From NCBI RefSeq assembly GCF_013112485.1, contig NZ_JABFHG010000007.1:124001-188000 (forward strand): a stretch of 64,000 nt of DNA, read 5' to 3'. Positions 9,801 through 16,413 of the stretch are shown here, in pieces (position 1 is the stretch's first letter; each line of letters opens with the position of its first letter). Origin of the DNA: Roseicella sp. DB1501. Lineage in GTDB: Bacteria; Pseudomonadota; Alphaproteobacteria; Acetobacterales; Acetobacteraceae. The notes beneath the pieces are model-generated. The model ran no database searches and had not been told where the DNA came from. It was given only the letters and a program-made list of their open reading frames with translations. The position numbers and the translations under genes are program-made.

Positions 9801-10341
9801 CGAAGCGGCGGGCGGTGCGGCGGTCGCCGACCAGCGACTTCGCTTCCTCCTCCAGCCGGCCGAGCGCCTTGTGGAGCTGCGGCATCCCCATGCCGGCGAG
9901 CAGGCTCTCGCCCGCCTCGCCGCCGCTTTCGAGCAGGCTGCGGCCGCCGCGGCGCAGCCGCTCGCCATCCAGGCCGAAGCCGCGCTCGAAGAGCTCGCGG
10001 CTGGCGCCGCCGAGGAAGCGGCGCAGCGCCTCCTCCGGCAGGGGGTTCTCCGCGGCGTCGAGCAGCGTGCCCTGGCGGCCCTTGCGGCGTTGGAATCCGG
10101 CCTGCCGGCCCTCCTCATCGGCCAGGGTGAAGCCGATGCGGAGCGCCTTCGCCTCGTGCAGGAAGTCGCGGCTGGTCTGATGGCGGAAGCCGAACAGCGC
10201 GTCGGCGATCGCCTCCAGCGCGGTGGACTTCCCCGCCTCGTTGGCCCCCTGCACCACGTGCAGCGTCGCGCCGGCCGGAAAATCGAGCGTCAGGTCGGTG
10301 AGATGGCCGTAGCGCAGCAGGTCGAGGCGCAGCAGCCTCAT
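6847..10341 (-). CDS. SMC/Rad50-like AAA ATPase, YhaN type
   Basis: Large ATPase (1164 aa) built like Rad50/SbcC: an N-terminal Walker A half (GANEAGKST, 32-40), about 900 residues of Ala/Glu/Arg-rich coiled coil, and a C-terminal half with a signature-like LSEGTRDQLYLALR (about 1067) and Walker B VADDLL (about 1097), then a TQVILFTHH switch segment. The AAA_23/YhaN family pairs with YhaO-type nucleases and is thought to act in DNA end processing. The ATG overlaps the stop of the upstream nuclease by 4 bp (ATGA), so the two are translationally coupled. A frame exists 101 codons further up but runs inside the nuclease gene. No zinc-hook CxxC was noticed in the coil, unlike classic Rad50. Confidence 0.9.
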   Translation of the reverse strand: MRLLRLDLLRYGHLTDLTLDFPAGATLHVVQGANEAGKSTALEAIADALFGFRHQTSRDFLHEAKALRIGFTLADEEGRQAGFQRRKGRQGTLLDAAENPLPEEALRRFLGGASRELFERGFGLDGERLRRGGRSLLESGGEAGESLLAGMGMPQLHKALGRLEEEAKSLVGDRRTARRFAAALEAWQQARREAEEAAIRPRDWEEAVAAREAILQAVARARAENQALVAEASRLQRIRRVRPRLAELDRVREALAAVAAAPRLPAGTEERLRQAAEARRAAAQDAAREAEVARRLAVARAALAEDPAVLAVQDGIDTLAAQRPLLLQAEAELPRLRAERADYRAAAEAAARELGAAEPVESLRERLPPESDRRRAQALLTERATCQARQAHVLRDLREAERQRDAASAALAALPAPPPSRPLRRAIEAARGEGPLDRELERARHALDRAAEEARAALAALPLWQGDAAALAACPLPLLAEEAAAAGRLAAAEQGRERAREEEAGLAAEIEALEAEQAALAASLAADGAVPTREAVAAARTARDAAWRRLRRGLEDGVAAGPAATAEFEALGDAADRLADRRAEEAQRVADYALRQARLVQAQRRRDAAAAARQAAEAGLAEARAGWEALWAAAGLRPAAPEAMTEWRRAREGVLARAATEREARQACAELAARREAARGALASLFAPAPEGAALAPLLAAADEACREAEAALLAHRARAEALAAEEARLPGRREAAAEAARAVAALEAGWAEALASLGLPPMAETDRVEAALAAWARIAEAAQAWRAAEQRIAALEEVIAGFETGLRAVLARLPEAAAEATPAVLAQGLSRRLEAARKTAEEAARLDAETAAHAAAAAAAERRGAAAGAEIAALQAAAGLADEAALEAAIGEARRRDGLEAELAALERLLAEQGDGLAEAELRAEAASLDADAAQARLAAIEGEQVALAEGLRRLGGEQATVEERLAGMQRGRDAAAHAQAAEQALAEARGAAERYGRLHLARRLLQAGIDRFRNEQQTPLLRAAGGHFALLTGGRYARLAAEEDEKGRVLLRAVRSDGSDCAVEALSEGTRDQLYLALRVAWIEHHAAHAAPLPFVADDLLVHFDDARAAAALDLLAQLGARTQVILFTHHDHIAALAARQAGVHLQRLPAQAGGLAARSAA

Positions 10342-11561
10342 GATGCCTCCGCTGCCTCCAGGGCGCGGGCGACCTCGGCCCAGGCATCCTCGGCCAGCGC
10401 CCGCAGGGCGGCGGCATCGCCGGGCAGGTCGAGCCCCTCGCGCGCCGCGGCGGGCAGCTTCTGCCGCAGCGATTCGAAATGTGCCAGCAGCTCGCCGAGC
10501 AGGGCCTGATCCTCGAGCCCCGCCGCGAAGGCCTCCCGCAGCGGCTGCCACGCCCCCTCGGCCTCGGCGCGAACGGGCCGGGTGCGCAGCTTCACCGATT
10601 CCACCCAGAGCGTGCCGCCGGCCTGGATGGCGGCGTTGCGGCATTCGGCGGCCAACGATTCGGTGTCGCCGAGCAGCGCGGCATGCAGCGGCGTGGCGCC
10701 GCGCAGCGTGATGCGGGCCAGCATCGGCCGGTCCTCGGCGCCGGCGAGCGCCGCCCGCACCGCCTCACCCATCCGCGCCTGCAGGGCAAGGATATCCGCC
10801 CCCTCGGCATCCACCTCCACCGCCGCCCAGCGCAGCGTGTCGACCGCCCGGTGCTCCACCGCGACCACGCGGCCATCCTCGACCGTGACGATGCTGCAGC
10901 CCTTGGCGCCGGTCTCCTTCGGGTGCCGGCCCTGGATGTTGCCGGGGAAGACCACCCAGGGCTGCTCGCAGAGCACGCGGCGGGCATGGATATGGCCGAG
11001 CGCCCAGTAGTCGTAGCCCTTCAGCCGCAGGGCGCCGAGCTGGCAGGGGGCATAGGTCTCGTGCTCGCCCGGCTCCTCGCCCGAGGTGTGCAGCACGCCG
11101 ATATTGACGAGGCCGGGCAGCGGCGCCCGGTAGCCGGCCGAGAGGTCCTCCGGCACCGCCCGGTTCGGGAAGGAATGCCCGTGCAGGACGATGCCGAGCT
11201 CGGGCAGCGGGAAGCTCTCGCAGGTGCGGGAGGAGAATTCCCGGACATTCTCCGGCGCCTTCAGCGCCCGGGTGATGACCGAGCGGGCATCGTGGTTGCC
11301 GCGCAGCAGGAAGCAGGGGCGCCGCAGCCGCGCCATCTGCTCGGCGAAGAAAAGGCCGGTCGAGAAATCCTTCCAGTCGCCGTCATAGAGATCGCCGGCG
11401 ATGACGACGAAGGCGACATCCTCGGCGATCGCCAGGTCGATCAGGGCGGCGAAGGCGCGCCGCGTGACGTCGCGCAGCAGCGCGGCCGGCAGGTCCGCCC
11501 GCGCCTGCAGCCCGGCGAGCGGGCTGTCGAGATGGATATCGGCGGCGTGCAGGAACTTCAT
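10338..11561 (-). CDS. Metallophosphoesterase, SbcD/YhaO-type DNA exonuclease
   Basis: Nuclease subunit (407 aa) of a Mre11/Rad50-like pair. The calcineurin-type metal sites are all visible: D8 and H10 (HAADIH), GDLYD (56-60), GNHD (88-91), an H in GVLHTS (158) and GHIH (189-192). The C-terminal 150 residues form the capping and ATPase-contact region. Its stop overlaps the start of the YhaN-like ATPase, which argues that they form one complex. By family it should degrade or nick DNA ends with Mn2+; the precise substrate is not known for YhaO-type proteins. It starts with MKFLHAADIHLDS, the usual family N-terminus. Confidence 0.92.
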   Translation of the reverse strand: MKFLHAADIHLDSPLAGLQARADLPAALLRDVTRRAFAALIDLAIAEDVAFVVIAGDLYDGDWKDFSTGLFFAEQMARLRRPCFLLRGNHDARSVITRALKAPENVREFSSRTCESFPLPELGIVLHGHSFPNRAVPEDLSAGYRAPLPGLVNIGVLHTSGEEPGEHETYAPCQLGALRLKGYDYWALGHIHARRVLCEQPWVVFPGNIQGRHPKETGAKGCSIVTVEDGRVVAVEHRAVDTLRWAAVEVDAEGADILALQARMGEAVRAALAGAEDRPMLARITLRGATPLHAALLGDTESLAAECRNAAIQAGGTLWVESVKLRTRPVRAEAEGAWQPLREAFAAGLEDQALLGELLAHFESLRQKLPAAAREGLDLPGDAAALRALAEDAWAEVARALEAAEAS

Positions 11562-11591
11562 GACGGGGACGCCGCCCCCCTCCTCGGGGAA

Positions 11592-12584
11592 TCAGTACAT
11601 GGCGAAGATCCGGGCAATCTCTGCCGGATCGCGCGTCACCGTCAAGGCAAGCGCGAGGAGGATGCGGGCTTTTTGCGGGTTAAGGTTGTCGGCGGGAAGG
11701 AAGCCGGCCTCGGCCAGCTTGCTGGTGGGGAAGACCCGGCCGCTGCCGGCCCGGGTGGACTGCACCACGATCACCCCCCTGGCGCGCGCCTCCCGCAGCG
11801 CCTCGGCATCGCCCGGGGTGACGAAGCCGGGCGCGAAGCCGGCGGCGACGATGCCCTCGGCGCCGGCGGCGAGGAAGGCCCGCACGGCGGTGCCGTCGGC
11901 CCCGGCATGGCTGTAGGCGATATCGACCCGCGGCAGCGCCGCCAGCCGGCGGATGTCGAACTCGGTCTCTGGCGCCAGCCGCCGCAGCGGCCGGCGGTAC
12001 CAGGCCAGCCCGTCGCCATCGGCATGGCCGAGCACGCCGACATCCGGGCTGCGGAAGGTCTGCATGCGGCCGGTCGAGGTCTTGGTCACCTCCCGCGCCG
12101 CCTGGATCTCGTCGTTCAGCAGCACCAGCGCGCCGAGGCCGCGCGCCTCCTCGCTCGCCGCGACCCGCACCGCGTTGACGAGGTTCAGCCCGGCATCGGT
12201 GGACAGCGCCGAGGCCGGGCGCTGCGAGCCCACCACCACCACGGGCACCGGCACCTTCAACGCGAGGGAGAGGAAATAGGCCGTCTCCTCCAGCGAGGCG
12301 GTGCCATGGCCGATGACGATGCCGGCGAGGCCGGGCGTCTCGGCCACCACCCGGTCGCAGAGCAGGACCAGCTCCTTCCACTCGGTCCAGCCGATCTGCG
12401 GCGAGGGCACGTTGCGGTAGGGCACCGCGAAGACCTCGGCGACCTGCTGCACCTCGGGGAAGCGGTCGAGGATGCCGTCCGCCTGCAGCATGACGCCGTT
12501 GGCGCCGTAGTTGACGGTGTCCAGCGGCCCCTTGCCGATCGAGGCGATGGTCCCGCCGGTGCCGATGAAGGCGATCTTCCTCAT
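11592..12584 (-). CDS. Asparaginase-family amidohydrolase with altered substrate motif
   Basis: Protein of 330 aa in the L-asparaginase/glutaminase family. The first catalytic motif is intact (FIGTGGTIAS, Thr12) and so is the lysine motif (VTKTST). The second motif, normally HGTDT, reads HGTAS (93-97): the Asp that grips the alpha-amino group of asparagine is replaced by Ala. The fold is therefore clear, but asparagine may not be the substrate. There is no signal peptide, so it is cytoplasmic. The ATG at 12584 overlaps the stop of the isochorismatase-family gene by 4 bp, so the two amide/ester hydrolases are translated together. Confidence 0.88.
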   Translation of the reverse strand: MRKIAFIGTGGTIASIGKGPLDTVNYGANGVMLQADGILDRFPEVQQVAEVFAVPYRNVPSPQIGWTEWKELVLLCDRVVAETPGLAGIVIGHGTASLEETAYFLSLALKVPVPVVVVGSQRPASALSTDAGLNLVNAVRVAASEEARGLGALVLLNDEIQAAREVTKTSTGRMQTFRSPDVGVLGHADGDGLAWYRRPLRRLAPETEFDIRRLAALPRVDIAYSHAGADGTAVRAFLAAGAEGIVAAGFAPGFVTPGDAEALREARARGVIVVQSTRAGSGRVFPTSKLAEAGFLPADNLNPQKARILLALALTVTRDPAEIARIFAMY

Positions 12585-13282
12585 GCCGCGTCCCTGGCAA
12601 GGGTGGTGGTGAACCCGGCGATGCATTCATCCACCGTCAGCACGTCGCCGAATTGCAGGTAGAAGGCGATCAGGCTCGCCGCATGCTCGGCATCCGTCAC
12701 CGCGGCGCAGCCATCGCTGACCATCACGGTGCGGAAGTTCAGCATCATGGCGTCGCGGGCGCTGCTCTCGCAGCAGACATTGGTCACCGTGCCGGTGATC
12801 AGCACCGTGTCGATCCCCCGCGCGCGCAGCCGCGCCGGCAGGTCGGAGCCGCCCTGGATGAAGGCGCTGTAGCGGTATTTCCGCACCACCTCGTCGCCCG
12901 GCCGCACATCGAGCCCCGGCCAGAGCGCGTTGCCCTCCGTCCCCTCGCTCATCGCCGCGGCGCGGCGGGCGCGGGCGGCCGGCGTCGCCATGTCCTGCAT
13001 GACGGACCATTCGGTCTCGCAGCGGGCGTCGAAGGTGTTCTGGATCCAGTAGACGGCGCCGCCGGCCGCCCGCAGCGCCGCCGCGAGCTGGTTCACCTTG
13101 GGCACGACATGCTCGGCCATCGGGCACCAGGCATGCGCCAGGTCCTCGCGCATGAAGCCGTTCTGCAGATCGACCACGACGAGGGCGGTCCGGCCGGCCT
13201 CGAGCCGGGCGAAGGGGTGCGGCGTGCCGCAACGGGCGGCGACCCGGGCCTGGATGCTCTCGGGCAGGGTGAAGGGGTGCAT
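12581..13282 (-). CDS. Isochorismatase-family cysteine hydrolase
   Basis: Cysteine hydrolase (233 aa) of the isochorismatase/N-carbamoylsarcosine amidase fold. The triad is visible: D38 in LVVVDLQNGF, K135 in VVRKYRYSAF and C170 in GTVTNVCCES. Family members cleave amides or carbamoyl groups, for example ureidoacrylate, biuret or N-carbamoylsarcosine; the sequence does not say which. The chosen ATG (13282) is preceded by GGGAGCG. It is coupled by a 4-bp overlap to the asparaginase-like gene and is divergent from allE, so nitrogen release from amide or ureide compounds is a reasonable guess. Confidence 0.88.
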   Translation of the reverse strand: MHPFTLPESIQARVAARCGTPHPFARLEAGRTALVVVDLQNGFMREDLAHAWCPMAEHVVPKVNQLAAALRAAGGAVYWIQNTFDARCETEWSVMQDMATPAARARRAAAMSEGTEGNALWPGLDVRPGDEVVRKYRYSAFIQGGSDLPARLRARGIDTVLITGTVTNVCCESSARDAMMLNFRTVMVSDGCAAVTDAEHAASLIAFYLQFGDVLTVDECIAGFTTTLARDAA

Positions 13283-13411
13283 GCTGACGCTCCCGGCATA
13301 GACAGGGCCGGCGCGGCGATCCTCGGCCGGCTCTGGCGGCCGGTGCCGCAGCCTAGCCCGGCCAGGCCGAGGCGGAAACTCCCCGCCCGTTCCCCGGCAG
13401 GCCCGATTCCT

Positions 13412-13436
13412 GCTAGGCCAAAGTGAGCTAGGCCAA
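13412..13436 (+). promoter_or_regulatory. Direct repeat GCTAGGCCAA x2 upstream of allE
   Basis: Two exact copies of GCTAGGCCAA begin 15 nt apart (13412 and 13427) and end 30 nt before the allE start, in the divergent control region. The arrangement resembles paired half-sites for a regulator, but nothing else supports it. Confidence 0.3.
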
Positions 13437-13466
13437 GCCGAGCCCCCCGCTGCCCGGAGCCCCCGC

Positions 13467-14234
13467 ATGCCCGCCTTCGTCCCGCCCGGCGTCATTGGCC
13501 ACAACCGCAGTCTCTTCGCGCGCAACTACGCCCTCCTGCCGCCGGAGGGCATGTTCCCCAGCCTGCTCCCTGGGCTGCGCGACGCCCAGGTCTACTACCA
13601 GGCGACGCCGCGCATGGGCGCCCGCTTCGCCCAGGGGACGCTGGAGGTCTTCCCGGGCGGCGGCACGCGGGAACCGCGGGAGGACGGGCTGGAGCATTTC
13701 GTCTACGTGCTGTCCGGCACGCTCGCCGTCGCGGCGGGGCGGGAGAGCGCCTCCCTCGCCCCGGGCGGCTTCGCCTATATCCCGGCCGGCACCGGCTTCT
13801 CCTTCCGCAACCGGGGCGAGGCGACGGTGCGCGCAGTCTGGATCAAGCGGCGCTATGTGGCGGCGCCGGGCTACGGCGCGCCGGCGCTCCGCTTCGGTAG
13901 CCGCGAGACGGTGCCGCGCACCACCGTCGATGACAGCGGCCGCTGGCGGCAATACCTGCTCGGCACCGCCGACATGACCATGGATTTCGAGATGAACGTC
14001 ATGGGCTTCGCGCCCGGGACGCATTTCCACTGCGTCGAGACCCATGTCTTCGAGCATGGGCTGGTGATGCTGGAGGGCCAGGGGCTGCAATTGCTCGACC
14101 GCGACTGGCACGAGCTCTGGGCCGGCGATTTCGTCTGGATGGCCAGCTTCGTGCCGCAGCAATTCTATTGCACGGGCTGGGAGGGCGCTGCCTACCTCCT
14201 CTACAAGGACGTCAACCGCGACGTAGAGTTGTGA
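13467..14234 (+). CDS. allE: (S)-ureidoglycine aminohydrolase
   Basis: Bicupin enzyme (255 aa) that converts (S)-ureidoglycine to ureidoglycolate and ammonia in allantoin breakdown. Both cupin halves are present. The C-terminal one has the metal-binding region FAPGTHFHCVETHVFEHG (about 181-198), and the protein ends with the family tail YLLYKDVNRDVEL. Other allantoin genes (allantoinase, allantoate amidohydrolase) are not in the window. A desaturase gene follows 17 bp later on the same strand, which is an odd operon partner. It is divergent from the two amidohydrolase-like genes to the left. Confidence 0.9.
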   Translation: MPAFVPPGVIGHNRSLFARNYALLPPEGMFPSLLPGLRDAQVYYQATPRMGARFAQGTLEVFPGGGTREPREDGLEHFVYVLSGTLAVAAGRESASLAPGGFAYIPAGTGFSFRNRGEATVRAVWIKRRYVAAPGYGAPALRFGSRETVPRTTVDDSGRWRQYLLGTADMTMDFEMNVMGFAPGTHFHCVETHVFEHGLVMLEGQGLQLLDRDWHELWAGDFVWMASFVPQQFYCTGWEGAAYLLYKDVNRDVEL

Positions 14235-14251
14235 GCAGGGGAGCTGTGAGC

Positions 14252-15151
14252 ATGAGCGCTGCGACGATGGAGGCCCCTGGCGCGGGTGCGATGAAGACCC
14301 TCGCCACGCGCTCGGATGCGGCGGGGCTGCGGCACCTGGCGATCCATGTGGCGCTGCTGCTGGCGACAGGCGCGCTGGTGGCGCTGGCGCCGGGCTGGTG
14401 GGCGGTGCCGGCGATGCTGCTGCTTGGCCTGGTGCAGGCGGCGCTCTTCGCGCCCTTCCACGAGACCTCGCACTACACCGCCTTCGCCAGCCGCCGCCTG
14501 AACGCCGTGGTCGGCTGGCTGTCCGGCCTGCCGGCGCTGTACAATTGGCATTTCTACCAGCTCTACCACACCGCGCATCACCGCTTCACCCAGGACCCCG
14601 AGCGCGACCCGGAGCTGTCCACGCCGCCGCCGGAGACGCGCGGCGGCTACCTGCTGCGCGTGCTTTCCCTGCCCTATTGGCGCTTCCGCCTCGCCGTGCT
14701 GCGGGACGGGCTGCGCGGCGACCTTTCGGCCTATCCCTATATCGGCGCGGCGGCGGCGCCGCGGGTGATCCGCAGCATCCGCGCCGAGGTGGCGGTGCTG
14801 GCCGGCGGCGCGCTCCTCGCCGGCCTCGTCTTCGGCTGGCAGGCGCCGCTGCTCTTCTGGGTGGGGCCGCAGCTCCTCGCCCAGCCCTTCCTGCGGCTCT
14901 ACCTGCTGGCCGAGCACACCGGCTGCAGCACCGACCGCAACGGGCTGACCAACACGCGGACCGTGCTCACCACCCCGGTGCTGCGGCTGCTGATGTGGAA
15001 CATGCCCTACCACGCCGAGCACCACCTCTATCCCTTCATCCCCTTCCATCGCCTGGCCGAGGCGCATGCGGTGCTGAAGGCGCAGCTCGCGCATCTGCAG
15101 CCCGGCTATGCCCGCTTCCATGCCGATCTGGTGCGGAGCCTGCGGCCGTGA
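14252..15151 (+). CDS. Membrane fatty acid desaturase
   Basis: Integral membrane di-iron desaturase (299 aa). The three histidine boxes are clear: HETSH (70-74), HTAHH (106-110) and HAEHH (254-258), spaced around hydrophobic stretches at about 28-65 and 180-215. The likely reaction is O2-dependent desaturation or hydroxylation of an acyl chain or carotenoid-like lipid. The ATG at 14252 has an AGGGGAG ribosome site. It lies 17 bp after allE, and its stop overlaps the GTG of the next gene (GTGA), so all three are probably co-transcribed. Substrate specificity cannot be read from sequence. Confidence 0.9.
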   Translation: MSAATMEAPGAGAMKTLATRSDAAGLRHLAIHVALLLATGALVALAPGWWAVPAMLLLGLVQAALFAPFHETSHYTAFASRRLNAVVGWLSGLPALYNWHFYQLYHTAHHRFTQDPERDPELSTPPPETRGGYLLRVLSLPYWRFRLAVLRDGLRGDLSAYPYIGAAAAPRVIRSIRAEVAVLAGGALLAGLVFGWQAPLLFWVGPQLLAQPFLRLYLLAEHTGCSTDRNGLTNTRTVLTTPVLRLLMWNMPYHAEHHLYPFIPFHRLAEAHAVLKAQLAHLQPGYARFHADLVRSLRP

Positions 15152-16161
15152 GCTGGGCGCAGGAGGAGGGCGTCTTCCGCCTTGGCGACCTGCCCCTGCA
15201 CTGCGGCGGCACGCTGCCGGAGGCGCGGATCGTCTGGAAGACGCATGGCAGGCTCTCGCCGGCGCGCGACAACGTCGTGCTCTACCCGACCAGCTACGGT
15301 GCGCAGCACCCGGACCTCGAATGGCTGATCGGGCCGGAGGGCATCCTCGACCCGACGCGCTGGTTCATCGTCATCCCCAACATGTTCACGGGCGGCCTCT
15401 CCTCCTCGCCCTCGAACACGCCCGACTGGCCGGGGCTGGTCACGGCCTGGGACAATGTCGCGGCGCAGCGCCGGCTGCTGCGCGAGACCTGGGGCATCGA
15501 GCGCCTGCACGCCGTCTATGGCTGGTCGATGGGGGCGCAGCAGGCCTATCACTGGGCCGCCGCGCATCCGGCCGAGGTGGCGCGCATCGTGGTCAATTGC
15601 GGCAGCGCCCGCACCGCGGTGCACAACCGCGTCTTCCTCGCCGGGCTGATGGCGACGCTGGAGGCCGCGCCAGAATTTGACGGCGCGGTGCGGTTCCGCG
15701 CACAGCCGCGAAAGGCGCTGCGGGCCTTCGGGCGGATCTATGCAGGCTGGGCGCTGAGCCAGGATTTCTATCGCGCCGGGCTGCATCTCTCGGCCCTCGG
15801 CGCACCGGATTTGGACACCTTCCTGGTGCGGGACTGGGAGCAGCGCTTCGCCCGCCGCGACGCCGCCGACCTGCTGGCGCAGCTCCGCACCTGGGAGGCC
15901 GGCGACATCGCCGACCATCCGCGCTACGGCGGCGAGCTGGCGCGGGCGCTGGCCGCGATCGAGGCCCGGGTGCTGCTGATGCCGGGCGAGACCGACCTCT
16001 ACTTCCGGGTCGCCGACAATGCGGCCGAGCTGCCGCATCTCCGGCATGGCAGGCTGCTGCCGATCCCGAGCATCTGGGGCCATCGCGCCGGCAACCCGCA
16101 GCCGAACCCGCCGGATGCCGATTTCATCCGCAACGCGGTGCGCGCGCTGCTGGAGAGCTGA
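15148..16161 (+). CDS. Alpha/beta hydrolase, homoserine O-acetyltransferase-like
   Basis: Alpha/beta hydrolase (337 aa) related to the MetX acyltransferase group. The nucleophile elbow reads GWSMGAQQ, the acid lies in GETDLYF and the histidine in WGHRAGNP, all in the expected order. The N-terminus (FRLGDLPLHCGGTLPEARIV) resembles the MetX start, in which the beta strands lead into the core. The gene begins with GTG overlapping the desaturase stop by 4 bp. It is unlikely to be the main homoserine acetyltransferase, given its company with a desaturase; an acyl-transfer or ester-cleaving step on a lipid is an alternative. Confidence 0.85.
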   Translation: MSWAQEEGVFRLGDLPLHCGGTLPEARIVWKTHGRLSPARDNVVLYPTSYGAQHPDLEWLIGPEGILDPTRWFIVIPNMFTGGLSSSPSNTPDWPGLVTAWDNVAAQRRLLRETWGIERLHAVYGWSMGAQQAYHWAAAHPAEVARIVVNCGSARTAVHNRVFLAGLMATLEAAPEFDGAVRFRAQPRKALRAFGRIYAGWALSQDFYRAGLHLSALGAPDLDTFLVRDWEQRFARRDAADLLAQLRTWEAGDIADHPRYGGELARALAAIEARVLLMPGETDLYFRVADNAAELPHLRHGRLLPIPSIWGHRAGNPQPNPPDADFIRNAVRALLES

Positions 16162-16199
16162 GCGCTGCGAGCCGGCTGCCCGGCGCGACGCGTTGGGGA

Positions 16200-16391
16200 T
16201 CACTCCAGGTCCCGCGCCGCCGCCGCCAGCGCCGCCATGACCTCAGCCGGGTCCTCGGCGAGGTTGGCGAGCGCCAGGCTCAGCTTGGCGAGGAAAAGCG
16301 GGCGGCGTTCTTCCGGCAGGGCGTCCAGCGTCTCCGCCAGCCGGTCATAGACCTCCTCCAGGCCGGCGGCGCTCAGGCGTTTCGGCAGCAT
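16200..16391 (-). CDS. DUF2783 domain-containing protein
   Basis: Small 63-aa protein with one amphipathic helical domain (LSAAGLEEVYDRLAETLDAL, then a second helix). It matches DUF2783, a short family usually found next to aromatic-ring hydroxylases. It has no catalytic residues and may stabilise or assist the neighbouring FAD hydroxylase, whose stop is 22 bp upstream on the same strand. The ATG at 16391 has a GGAGAG ribosome site; the longer open frame above it overlaps the hydroxylase and is rejected. Confidence 0.8.
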   Translation of the reverse strand: MLPKRLSAAGLEEVYDRLAETLDALPEERRPLFLAKLSLALANLAEDPAEVMAALAAAARDLE

Positions 16392-16413
16392 GGCGGGTCT
16401 CTCCGGCGGGGCG

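Noticed and set aside
5875-10509. A 1544-codon open frame on the + strand opposite YhaN and YhaO
   Set aside because: It is rich in Arg, Gln, Gly and Leu with no domain motif, and lies antisense to genes with full catalytic motifs. Long antisense frames are expected at this GC content.
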